A stretch of 6,361 bases of DNA from Clostridia bacterium (GCA_012515365.1 JAAYYM010000066.1:1-6361); one strand, 5' to 3'; counted from the first letter of the stretch, positions 1-5,552 are shown. A program made the numbers and translations. Notes: generated by a model not told the origin, from the sequence alone.

Positions 1-1014
1 GGAGTAGATCAGGTGCTTTCTTATGTGCAGAATGGGATGATGGTCTGCATGGATGCACAACAGGGAGTCATTGTTGTGGAACCGGATGATGTGACATTAA
101 AGGAACATCAAAGGAAAGAAGTTTTGTTTAAAGAGAACAAGGAGAAACTGAGAGAGTTGAGAGCTACTCCGACTGTTACGAAATCAGGAAAACGCATTCG
201 ATTATGCGTCAATGTGCGCAGTATCGAGGATATAAAGAAAGCAGGAGAATACCATGTGGATGGGGTGGGATTGTTTAGAAGTGAATTCCTCTATATAGAG
301 AACACACATTTTCCGACAGAAGAAGAGCAGTTTTGTGTATATGCACAGGCAGCGAAGCTATGTAAAGAAGAGCTGACAATCCGAACGCTTGATATCGGTG
401 GTGACAAAGCACTGCCTTATTTTACACTTGAACCGGAACAAAATCCCTACCTTGGCTTCCGGGCAATTCGGATTTCTCTGGAAATGAAGGATATATTTAA
501 GCAGCAGTTACGTGCTATTTTACGTGCCAGTGTTTATGGCAATGTACGGATCATGTTTCCGATGATTATTTCACTTGAGGAACTCAGACAGGCAAAGCAG
601 CTGGTAGAGGAATGCAAGTCAGAACTCAAAGCAGAGGGAATCAGGTATGATGAACATATCGAGCTTGGGATGATGATCGAAACACCGGCAAGTGTTTTAC
701 TTGCATCAGACTTTGCGAAGGAAGCAGACTTTTTCAGCATCGGAACAAATGACTTGACCCAGTACCTTTTAGCAGTTGATCGAGGGAACAAAAAAGTTGC
801 TACTTTTTACACCTATTTTCACCCTGCTGTTCTGACAGCAGTTGAGCATGTGATCAAAGCCGGGCATGAAAATCACATTAGTGTGGGTATGTGTGGTGAA
901 ATGGCAGGGGATATCAATGCGACCTCATTATTACTGAGTTTTGGGCTGGATGAATTTAGCGTGTCCGGTGAAAATATTGATTTTGTCAGAGAAAAAATTA
1001 TAAAATGGGAATAA
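1..1014 (+). CDS. ptsI: Phosphoenolpyruvate-protein phosphotransferase (PTS Enzyme I), C-terminal part, 5' end outside window
   Basis: Cytoplasmic Enzyme I of the sugar phosphotransferase system takes phosphate from PEP onto its own histidine and passes it to HPr. The reading frame is open from base 1 (GVDQV... before the GTG at 13), so the gene begins upstream. By comparison with E. coli Enzyme I (from memory), about 200 residues are missing, including the phosphorylated His189, which would lie only about 15 residues upstream. Numbering from the GTG at 13, the PEP-binding barrel keeps Arg89 (FRSEFLY), Arg124 (RTLDIGGDK), Glu223 (MMIETPA), Asn246-Asp247 (SIGTNDLTQY), Arg257 (VDRGN) and the acid/base Cys294 (GMCGEMAGD). 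These correspond to E. coli 296, 332, 431, 454/455, 465 and 502 with matching spacing, so the domain looks catalytically complete. The protein ends 39 residues after the Cys, against 73 in E. coli, so the last helices are absent. The other two frames hit stops at once after the TAA, which argues against a simple frameshift. No HPr gene is in the window. Confidence 0.95.
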   Translation, partial: GVDQVLSYVQNGMMVCMDAQQGVIVVEPDDVTLKEHQRKEVLFKENKEKLRELRATPTVTKSGKRIRLCVNVRSIEDIKKAGEYHVDGVGLFRSEFLYIENTHFPTEEEQFCVYAQAAKLCKEELTIRTLDIGGDKALPYFTLEPEQNPYLGFRAIRISLEMKDIFKQQLRAILRASVYGNVRIMFPMIISLEELRQAKQLVEECKSELKAEGIRYDEHIELGMMIETPASVLLASDFAKEADFFSIGTNDLTQYLLAVDRGNKKVATFYTYFHPAVLTAVEHVIKAGHENHISVGMCGEMAGDINATSLLLSFGLDEFSVSGENIDFVREKIIKWE

Positions 1015-1042
1015 ACAGTAAATAACTGAAAATACATGGATA

Positions 1043-1061
1043 TTGTCATCGAAATTGACAA
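1043..1061. promoter_or_regulatory. Inverted repeat in the gap upstream of GH43, possible operator
   Basis: TTGTCA (1043-1048) and TGACAA (1056-1061) are exact reverse complements separated by 7 bases. The repeat lies about 100 bases upstream of the GH43 start. The left arm could serve as a -35 element, with a weak -10-like TGATAA at 1066-1071 (17-base spacer), so a protein bound here could cover a promoter. The right arm contains TTGACA (1055-1060), but no good -10 lies 16-18 bases after it. Each arm has only six matched bases, so chance is a real possibility. No regulator gene is adjacent. Confidence 0.25.
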
Positions 1062-1146
1062 GAAGTGATAACAAAAAAGCAAGTTTTGGTAAGCATAATT
1101 CAGACCAAATTGATAGAATTAGGATATGCTTCATAGAAAATCCAAC

Positions 1147-1153
1147 GGAGGAA
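1147..1153 (+). promoter_or_regulatory. Ribosome binding site that fixes the GH43 start
   Basis: GGAGGAA lies five bases before the ATG at 1159. An in-frame ATG at 1126 would add 11 residues (MLHRKSNGGIL), but it has no purine-rich site upstream, and the added segment includes this very ribosome binding site. The start is therefore 1159. Confidence 0.85.
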
Positions 1154-1158
1154 TTTTG

Positions 1159-2142
1159 ATGACTAATTGTTCAAAACCAAACAAACCACTTGTAACAGAT
1201 ATTTTTACAGCAGATCCTTCTGCACATGTATTTAATGACAAGATTTACATTTATCCATCTCATGATCTGGCACATGATTGTGAAGACAATGATAATGGTG
1301 ACCAATATGCAATGGAAGATTATCATATCCTCTCTATGGATGATATAGATGCGCCTTGTGTTGATCATGGAGAAGCTCTGCATATGCGTGACGTAGAGTG
1401 GGTAAGCAAGCAGATGTGGGCACCCGATGTTGTGCTTAAAAATGACACCTATTATTTATTTTTCCCGGCAAGAGATCATGATGGAATTTTCCGCATTGGT
1501 ATTGCGACTTCAAAGAGTCCGGTAGGACCATTTAAAGCAGAACCAAACTACATTCAGGGAAGCTACAGTATTGATCCTGCAAGCTTTATGGATGAAGATG
1601 GAAAGACATATGTATATTTTGGCGGTCTCTGGGGTGGTCAGCTGGAAAAATGGGCTACAGGAACGTTCGTAGAAGACGCTGAGGGTCCATCAGGCGATGA
1701 GCCGGCAATCGGACCAAGAGTAGCACTTATGAGCGACGATTTACTTTCTTTTGCATCGGATGTACAGGAAATCACGATCCTTGATGAGAATGGGAAACCA
1801 TTAACAGCAGGAGATGAGGACAGAAGATATTTTGAAGGTCCATGGATGCACAAATATAATGGACTCTATTACTTATCATATTCGACAGGAAGTACGCATT
1901 ATCTTGTTTATGCTACATCAAAAAGCCCAACAGGCCCATTCACATATCGTGGAAGAATATTAGAACCTGTACTTGGATGGACGACTCATCACTCTATCGT
2001 AGAGTATAAGGGAAAATGGTATTTATTCTATCATGACTGTGAGCTGTCAGGTGGTGTAAACCATAAACGCTGCGTTAAATACAGAGAACTTAAGTATAAT
2101 GAAGACGGAACCATCATTCCGATGAAACCTTACGAAGATTAA
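1159..2142 (+). CDS. Glycoside hydrolase family 43 protein (xylosidase / arabinofuranosidase type), cytoplasmic
   Basis: A 327-residue five-bladed beta-propeller glycosidase of the GH43 group, which removes xylose or arabinose units from hemicellulose oligosaccharides with inversion. The three expected acids are visible: Asp19 in TADPSAHVF (general base), Asp139 in SIDPASF (pKa modulator) and Glu226 in YFEGPWM (general acid). His278 in WTTHHSIVEYKGKWYLFYH matches the conserved histidine at the propeller centre. Blade-like repeats are evident (KIYIYPSHD, DTYYLFFPARD, KTYVYFGG, GLYYLSYSTG, KWYLFYHD), and TSKSPVGPF / TSKSPTGPF occurs twice. There is no signal peptide or membrane segment, so it probably acts on imported oligosaccharides. 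No sugar transporter or second glycosidase is in the window. The overall sequence resembles the GH43_1 type as I remember it, but subfamily and substrate cannot be fixed from sequence alone. The upstream gap shows no clear terminator after ptsI, so read-through is possible. The gene is isolated downstream by a strong terminator. Confidence 0.92.
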   Translation: MTNCSKPNKPLVTDIFTADPSAHVFNDKIYIYPSHDLAHDCEDNDNGDQYAMEDYHILSMDDIDAPCVDHGEALHMRDVEWVSKQMWAPDVVLKNDTYYLFFPARDHDGIFRIGIATSKSPVGPFKAEPNYIQGSYSIDPASFMDEDGKTYVYFGGLWGGQLEKWATGTFVEDAEGPSGDEPAIGPRVALMSDDLLSFASDVQEITILDENGKPLTAGDEDRRYFEGPWMHKYNGLYYLSYSTGSTHYLVYATSKSPTGPFTYRGRILEPVLGWTTHHSIVEYKGKWYLFYHDCELSGGVNHKRCVKYRELKYNEDGTIIPMKPYED

Positions 2143-2150
2143 TAATGTGA

Positions 2151-2188
2151 AACAGCATGTCAGTTTTGACATGCTGTTTTTTTATTTT
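2151..2188 (+). terminator. Strong intrinsic terminator after GH43
   Basis: A perfect 12-bp stem, AACAGCATGTCA (2151-2162) with TGACATGCTGTT (2167-2178), closes a four-base loop (GTTT). It is followed by an unbroken T run at 2177-2183 and then ATTTT. It begins eight bases after the GH43 stop. There is no matching A run on the left, so it probably works in the plus direction only. Confidence 0.95.
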
Positions 2189-2194
2189 GATATG

Positions 2195-2223
2195 TTGACA
2201 AAGTGATATCAATATGATATCAT
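2195..2223 (+). promoter_or_regulatory. Sigma-A promoter of the SPFH-RHH operon
   Basis: A consensus -35 TTGACA (2195-2200), a 17-base spacer and a -10 TATCAT (2218-2223) preceded by TGA, giving an extended -10 (TGnTATCAT). It starts only seven bases after the terminator tail and predicts transcription from about 2230, with a short leader of about 23 bases to the ATG at 2253. The spacer and -10 overlap two copies of a palindrome described separately. Confidence 0.85.
2204..2222. promoter_or_regulatory. Tandem 8-bp palindromes in the promoter, candidate RHH operator
   Basis: TGATATCA occurs at 2204-2211 and again at 2215-2222. Each copy is a perfect palindrome, and the two are in direct repeat with centres 11 bp apart, one helical turn. 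The first copy lies in the -35/-10 spacer and the second covers five of the six bases of the -10 element, so occupancy should block RNA polymerase. Arc-type ribbon-helix-helix repressors bind two half-sites 11 bp apart, and MetJ binds tandem 8-bp palindromes (established for those families). The operon's second gene encodes such a protein, which makes autoregulation plausible but unproven. I saw no further exact copy of the 8-mer in the window. Confidence 0.5.
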
Positions 2224-2252
2224 AACGATACAAAAGAAAAGGAGGAATTACC

Positions 2253-3248
2253 ATGGAAAAATTATTAACGAAAAAGAAGAATGGTATGTTGGCACTTTTT
2301 GTGATTACTTTAGTTTATATTGCAGCATTCGTAGGAATGATTTTGGCAGGATCCGTATCAATTGCCATTTCTATTATCTGCGCGATTTACGTAGCAGTTG
2401 GCTGGATCCCTTATCTAGGCCTTAAAATTCTAAAACCTCAAGAAGCATTGGTGTTAACACTGTTTGGCAAGTATGTAGGTACGATTCGCGGAGACGGATT
2501 TTATTTTGTGAATCCATTTTGCTCTGCAGTAAATCCTGCAGCAAAAACAAAGCTTAGTCAGAGTGGCGATGTAGCGAGAAATGCCATCTCAGCTTTGACT
2601 ACAGCAAATCCGGCACACGCAGGAGAAACGGTTAATAAAAAGATTTCACTTAAGATCATGACACTAAATAACAATCGTCAGAAAGTGAATGACTGTCTTG
2701 GAAATCCGGTTGAAATTGGGATTGCTGTTATGTGGAGAGTAACAGATACAGCAAAGGCTGTTTTCAATGTAGACAATTACATGGAGTATTTGTCATTGCA
2801 GTGTGACAGTGCACTACGTAACATTGTAAGAATATATCCATATGATGTAGCACCAAACGTAGATACCACCGGTGACGGAGTCGCAGATGAAGGAAGTTTG
2901 CGAGGATCTAGTGAAATCGTAGCATCACGTATTCGTGAAGAAATACAGCAGCGTGTGAAAGATGCAGGGCTTGAGATTATTGAAGCACGTATTACGTATT
3001 TGGCATATGCGACAGAAATAGCAGCTGTTATGCTACAAAGACAGCAGGCGTCTGCAATCATCGATGCCAGAAAAATGATCGTAGATGGTGCAGTTGGCAT
3101 GGTTGAGATGGCTTTGGATAAGCTAAGTGAAAGACAGATCGTTGAGCTTGATGAGGAGCGGAAAGCAGCTATGGTTTCTAATCTTCTGGTTGTATTATGC
3201 GGCAATCATGATACACAGCCTATCGTTAATACCGGAAGTCTGTATTAG
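2253..3248 (+). CDS. SPFH/band-7 (stomatin-like) membrane protein
   Basis: A 331-residue membrane-anchored protein of the SPFH (stomatin/prohibitin/flotillin/HflK-C) superfamily. These form oligomeric scaffolds at the membrane, but the role of this branch is not known to me. Two hydrophobic segments (about 12-32 and 35-57) follow a basic start (KLLTKKKNG), so the termini probably share the same side. The SPFH domain starts at [20 protein letters not shown] (61-80), continues through [14 protein letters not shown] (152-165) and leads to a helical stretch with [20 protein letters not shown] (245-264). The C-terminus [21 protein letters not shown] (311-331, Cys316) matches my memory of a signature tail in this branch. 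Residues about 201-213 form an Asp/Gly-rich loop ([10 protein letters not shown]) that looks like a calcium-loop insertion. The start is supported by GGAGG at 2241-2245. The first of two genes under one promoter, its TAG stop shares its last base with the next gene's GTG. Confidence 0.9.
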   Translation: MEKLLTKKKNGMLALFVITLVYIAAFVGMILAGSVSIAISIICAIYVAVGWIPYLGLKILKPQEALVLTLFGKYVGTIRGDGFYFVNPFCSAVNPAAKTKLSQSGDVARNAISALTTANPAHAGETVNKKISLKIMTLNNNRQKVNDCLGNPVEIGIAVMWRVTDTAKAVFNVDNYMEYLSLQCDSALRNIVRIYPYDVAPNVDTTGDGVADEGSLRGSSEIVASRIREEIQQRVKDAGLEIIEARITYLAYATEIAAVMLQRQQASAIIDARKMIVDGAVGMVEMALDKLSERQIVELDEERKAAMVSNLLVVLCGNHDTQPIVNTGSLY

Positions 3249-3448
3249 TGGAAAAGGGGAAGAAGCAGGTTCCACTCAGATTATCTGAAAAACTCTACGA
3301 AGCCATTGCCGCATGGGCTGAAGATGACTTCCGTTCTGTCAACGGACAGATCGAATATCTATTGTCTGAGTGTGTCAGACAAAGAAAGAAAAATGGGAAG
3401 TATGTTTCGGAGCATCTGGATGAACCACCGGAAATTGATATTTCTTAA
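3248..3448 (+). CDS. Small Arc-like ribbon-helix-helix (RHH) DNA-binding protein
   Basis: A 66-residue protein with the layout of an Arc/MetJ-type RHH domain: a short beta strand with alternating side chains (QVPLRLS, 8-14), helix A (EKLYEAIAAWAEDDF, about 15-29) and helix B (SVNGQIEYLLSECVRQRKK, about 31-49), followed by a polar tail of about 17 residues. RHH strands pair between two subunits and sit in the major groove; Gln8, Leu11 or Arg12 would be candidate base contacts (inference). The GTG start at 3248 overlaps the last base of the SPFH stop (TAGTG), and no other good start lies before the RHH strand. A GGAAG at 3234-3238 sits inside the SPFH gene nine bases upstream, so translation is probably coupled. 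Small Arc-family genes directly after SPFH genes of this type recur in other bacteria as I remember. No toxin gene accompanies it, so an antitoxin role is less likely than regulation of the operon. Confidence 0.85.
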   Translation: MEKGKKQVPLRLSEKLYEAIAAWAEDDFRSVNGQIEYLLSECVRQRKKNGKYVSEHLDEPPEIDIS

Positions 3449-3484
3449 TTGATATTAGTTCATTCATATAGTTTGATACCATTC

Positions 3485-3521
3485 AAACAGCGCAAAGTGT
3501 CTAAGCCTTTGCGCTGTTTTT
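3485..3521 (+). terminator. Intrinsic terminator of the SPFH-RHH operon
   Basis: A perfect 13-bp stem, AAACAGCGCAAAG (3485-3497) with CTTTGCGCTGTTT (3507-3519), with a nine-base loop and T run 3517-3521. It begins 37 bases after the RHH stop. It separates this operon from the next promoter, which starts 25 bases further on. Confidence 0.93.
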
Positions 3522-3545
3522 GGTATATTTGAAATGTTCTGAAAA

Positions 3546-3575
3546 TTGACATGATACGAACTGATTTGATATAAT
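3546..3575 (+). promoter_or_regulatory. Consensus sigma-A promoter of the rubredoxin-like/GltB2 gene
   Basis: Perfect -35 TTGACA (3546-3551) and perfect -10 TATAAT (3570-3575), separated by 18 bases, with a TGA before the -10 (extended -10). Transcription should begin near 3582, leaving a leader of about 120 bases before the ATG at 3704. Both hexamers are full consensus, so basal transcription is likely to be high unless something represses it. Confidence 0.85.
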
Positions 3576-3623
3576 ATAGAAATATTATAATGTATATTGT
3601 GTAATTATTATTGAAGAAAATGG

Positions 3624-3661
3624 ATTAATGAACTGAAAATTGTGGAAGAACTCTCATTAAT
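3624..3661 (+). other. Hairpin in the 5' leader of the rubredoxin-like/GltB2 mRNA
   Basis: ATTAATGA (3624-3631) pairs exactly with TCATTAAT (3654-3661) around a 22-base purine-rich loop. The stem is almost all A-U, so it is weak on its own. No T run follows, so it is not a terminator. The leader (about 3582-3703) does not match any riboswitch class I can recognise by eye. The ribosome binding site AGGAGGA (3691-3697) lies outside the stem. Confidence 0.3.
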
Positions 3662-3703
3662 ATTGAGAAAAAAAACATGTAAGAACTGACAGGAGGAATA
3701 TAT

Positions 3704-5098
3704 ATGGCAGTATATCGATGTAGTGTGTGTGGTTACCTGTTTGATGAAGAAAAGGAAGGCAAATTAATCAGTGAAATAGATGTCTGTCCGGTATGTAAGC
3801 AGCCGGTTGAGAAGTTCGAGCCGGTTGTAGAAGAGGATGAGGATCCAGTTAGTGAGGAGAAAGAGCCTGAAATGGATTTGAGCTATGACAAGGCGTTTGT
3901 GAGAAATGATCCATCCAGCAGATATATGGAAGAAATCCATCAGATGGCGGTGAGTGGGAATTCGATCAGTGCAGCAATGGGAACAAAAATGCCGTTGCCT
4001 TCTTGGGATGATATTCTGCTTTTAGGTGCGCAGCTTAATCCGATGCCGCTTGATGATCATGATCCTGTCGATACTATGACTGTAATCGGAAAGCATGCGA
4101 AAAAACCAATGATATTGGAAGCCCCTGTTTATGTCTCTCATATGTCGTTTGGAGCTTTGTCCAAGGAAATAAAAACAGCTTTGTCAAAAGGCTCTGCAAT
4201 GGCGCATACAGCCATGTGCAGTGGAGAAGGCGGTATATTACCTGAGGAACGTGCGCAGGCTTATCGATATATTTTTGAATATATACCGAATAAATATAGT
4301 GTGACAGATGAGAACTTGAGAAATGCAGATGCAATTGAAATAAAAATCGGACAGGGTACGAAACCAGGAATGGGAGGACATTTGCCAGGTAGTAAGGTTA
4401 CGAAAGAAATCGCAGAACTGAGAGGAAAAGAGCCAGGGGAAGATGTACAAAGTCCAAGCAAATTTGAAGAGATTTCTTCAAAAGAAGATTTAAAAGATAT
4501 GGTTTCCATGCTGAGAAAAAGATCATGCGGCAGACCGATTGGAATCAAGATTGCTGCGGGACGTATTGAACGTGATCTGGAATTTTGTGTTTTTGCAGAG
4601 CCTGATTTTATCACGATAGATGGGCGAGGTGGTGCAACCGGATCAAGCCCATATTTCCTGAGAGAAGCAACTACTGTTCCGACTATTTATGCGCTTTATC
4701 GTGCGAGAACCTATCTGGATCGCGTACATTCTGATATTTCGCTTGTTATTACAGGTGGCCTGCGCGTGTCTTCGGATTTTGCAAAAGCAATTGCCATGGG
4801 AGCGGATGCAATCGCAGTAGCGAGTGCACCATTGATCGCAGCTGCCTGTCAGCAATACAGGATTTGTGGCAGCGGTAACTGCCCGGTAGGTATTGCAACA
4901 CAGGATCCCGAACTTAGGAGCAGGATGAATATTGAGGCTTCTGCAAGGCGTGTGGCAAATTATTTCAATGTGACCTTTGCAGAACTCAAAACCTTTGCGA
5001 GGATCACCGGACATAGTCGGTTGGCAGATCTTTCAGTTGATGACATTGTTACCATTAGTCGGGAAATATCTGAATTTACTAATATTCCACATGCTTAA
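3704..5098 (+). CDS. Rubredoxin-like domain fused to FMN/[3Fe-4S] glutamate synthase-type (GltB2-like) domain
   Basis: A 464-residue predicted cytoplasmic redox enzyme. Residues 1-40 form a rubredoxin-like iron site, CSVCGYLF (Cys6, Cys9) and CPVCKQP (Cys28, Cys31). The 18-residue gap between the pairs is shorter than in true rubredoxins and closer to the tail domain of rubrerythrin. An acidic linker (about 42-58) leads to the glutamate-synthase barrel: MSFGALSKE (147-155), SGEGGILPEE (173-182), IKIGQGTKPGMGGHLPG (213-229), IKIAAGR (281-287), IDGRGGATGSS (305-315) and ITGGLRVSSD (349-358) for FMN and substrate binding. Cys382, Cys388 and Cys393 (C-X5-C-X4-CPVGIATQ) match the [3Fe-4S] ligands of bacterial glutamate synthase exactly. 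The N-terminal-nucleophile glutaminase and the GXGXG domain are absent, so glutamate formation from glutamine is not possible by this chain alone. It may use ammonia or an amine, need partner subunits, or do another flavin reaction. Annotations as FMN-binding glutamate synthase family are appropriate; the substrate is unknown. The start is fixed by AGGAGGA at 3691-3697. No gltD-like reductase is nearby. Confidence 0.9.
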   Translation: MAVYRCSVCGYLFDEEKEGKLISEIDVCPVCKQPVEKFEPVVEEDEDPVSEEKEPEMDLSYDKAFVRNDPSSRYMEEIHQMAVSGNSISAAMGTKMPLPSWDDILLLGAQLNPMPLDDHDPVDTMTVIGKHAKKPMILEAPVYVSHMSFGALSKEIKTALSKGSAMAHTAMCSGEGGILPEERAQAYRYIFEYIPNKYSVTDENLRNADAIEIKIGQGTKPGMGGHLPGSKVTKEIAELRGKEPGEDVQSPSKFEEISSKEDLKDMVSMLRKRSCGRPIGIKIAAGRIERDLEFCVFAEPDFITIDGRGGATGSSPYFLREATTVPTIYALYRARTYLDRVHSDISLVITGGLRVSSDFAKAIAMGADAIAVASAPLIAAACQQYRICGSGNCPVGIATQDPELRSRMNIEASARRVANYFNVTFAELKTFARITGHSRLADLSVDDIVTISREISEFTNIPHA

Positions 5099-5132
5099 TG
5101 CAGCTGAATCTGAATCACAAATTAGTTATGTC

Positions 5133-5161
5133 TTGCAATTGAACAATATATGTTTTATCAT
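5133..5161 (+). promoter_or_regulatory. Possible promoter of the Dabb gene
   Basis: TTGCAA (5133-5138) and TATCAT (5156-5161) with a 17-base spacer, in the 93-base gap after the GltB2-type gene. The -35 differs from consensus at two positions. No terminator is evident between the two genes, so the Dabb gene may also be read from the upstream promoter. A palindrome, CATTTTAAAATG (5159-5170), overlaps the end of the -10. Confidence 0.4.
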
Positions 5162-5191
5162 TTTAAAATGAATAAAATGGAGGTACATACA

Positions 5192-5494
5192 ATGGTAAAG
5201 CATATTATTTTATGGAAGATCAAAGAGGATAAGACAGAAGCTGAAAAGGCAGAAATTAAACGAAAAGTTAAAGAGGGACTGGAAGGGCTCAAGGATGTGA
5301 TTCCGGGACTGAAAGAGATTCATGTACAGACACAGGCGCTGGATTCTTCAACAGCAGACCTGATGTTAAACTCTTGCTTTACAGATGAAGAAGCATTAAA
5401 AAACTATGCAGTTCATCCTGCACATGTTGCTGTAGCGAACGCAGATGTCAGACCTAATATGGAAGTCAGAATGTGCCTTGATTTCGAAGTATAA
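5192..5494 (+). CDS. Dabb family (stress-responsive A/B barrel) protein
   Basis: A 100-residue protein with the features of the dimeric alpha/beta-barrel (Dabb) fold: an opening strand VKHIILWKIKED (2-13) with the conserved His4, a charged helix rich in Lys and Glu (about 15-34), VIPGLKEIHV (36-45), a strand around ADLMLNSCF (55-63), then DEEALKNYAVHPAHVAVA (65-82) with the typical Y-x-x-HP-x-H pattern (Tyr72, His75, His78), and a last strand MEVRMCLDFEV. Length is usual for the family. Most bacterial members have no assigned reaction; some relatives are enzymes (for example polyketide cyclases) and others are stress-induced proteins of unknown role. An in-frame ATG at 5150 would add 14 residues, but GGAGG at 5179-5183, eight bases before the ATG at 5192, decides the start. 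It may share a transcript with the upstream redox enzyme (inference from spacing and absence of a terminator). Confidence 0.9.
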   Translation: MVKHIILWKIKEDKTEAEKAEIKRKVKEGLEGLKDVIPGLKEIHVQTQALDSSTADLMLNSCFTDEEALKNYAVHPAHVAVANADVRPNMEVRMCLDFEV

Positions 5495-5543
5495 ATACAC
5501 ACAAATATGGAAATAATTATGTAATGAAATATCCAGCAGAATA

Positions 5544-5552
5544 TGGTATGAT
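5544..5552 (+). promoter_or_regulatory. Possible extended -10 promoter for the carboxypeptidase gene
   Basis: TGGTATGAT (5544-5552) fits an extended -10 element (TGnTATnAT). No convincing -35 lies 16-18 bases upstream (ATGAAA at 5524-5529 is poor), which extended -10 promoters can tolerate. A start near 5558 would give a leader of about 45 bases. No clear terminator closes the preceding Dabb gene. Confidence 0.35.

Noticed and set aside
1080..1112. Hairpin TTTGGT / ACCAAA as a ptsI terminator
   Set aside because: The stem is short with a 13-base loop, and no T run follows the right arm, so it should not terminate transcription.
1126..1158. Earlier ATG for the GH43 gene
   Set aside because: It has no ribosome binding site, and the stretch contains the strong GGAGGAA that serves the ATG at 1159.
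2777..3205. Minus-strand open frame of 142 codons
   Set aside because: It lies entirely inside the well-supported SPFH gene on the other strand, is Ser/Thr/Ile-rich without recognisable domains, and has no ribosome binding site or promoter of its own.
3248..3448. Antitoxin of a toxin-antitoxin pair
   Set aside because: RHH antitoxins normally sit next to a small toxin gene. Here the partner is a 331-residue membrane SPFH protein, and a terminator follows directly.
3471..3488. GTTTGA-N6-TCAAAC hairpin overlapping the left arm of the terminator at 3485-3521, as an antiterminator
   Set aside because: The six-base AT-rich stem overlaps only four bases of a 13-bp GC-containing terminator stem and could not compete with it. 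It comes after the last gene of the operon, where control would have little use.
3582..3703. Riboswitch in the leader of the rubredoxin-like/GltB2 gene
   Set aside because: I could not find the conserved core of any class I know (glutamine, glycine, FMN and others), and the leader has no terminator or clear masking of the ribosome binding site.
4261..5014. Minus-strand open frames of 117 and 123 codons opposite the GltB2-type gene
   Set aside because: They are antisense shadows of a gene with clear conserved motifs. Their translations show no family features.
5150..5191. Earlier ATG for the Dabb gene
   Set aside because: GGAGG at 5179-5183 points to the ATG at 5192, and the Dabb fold begins at VKHIILW right after it.
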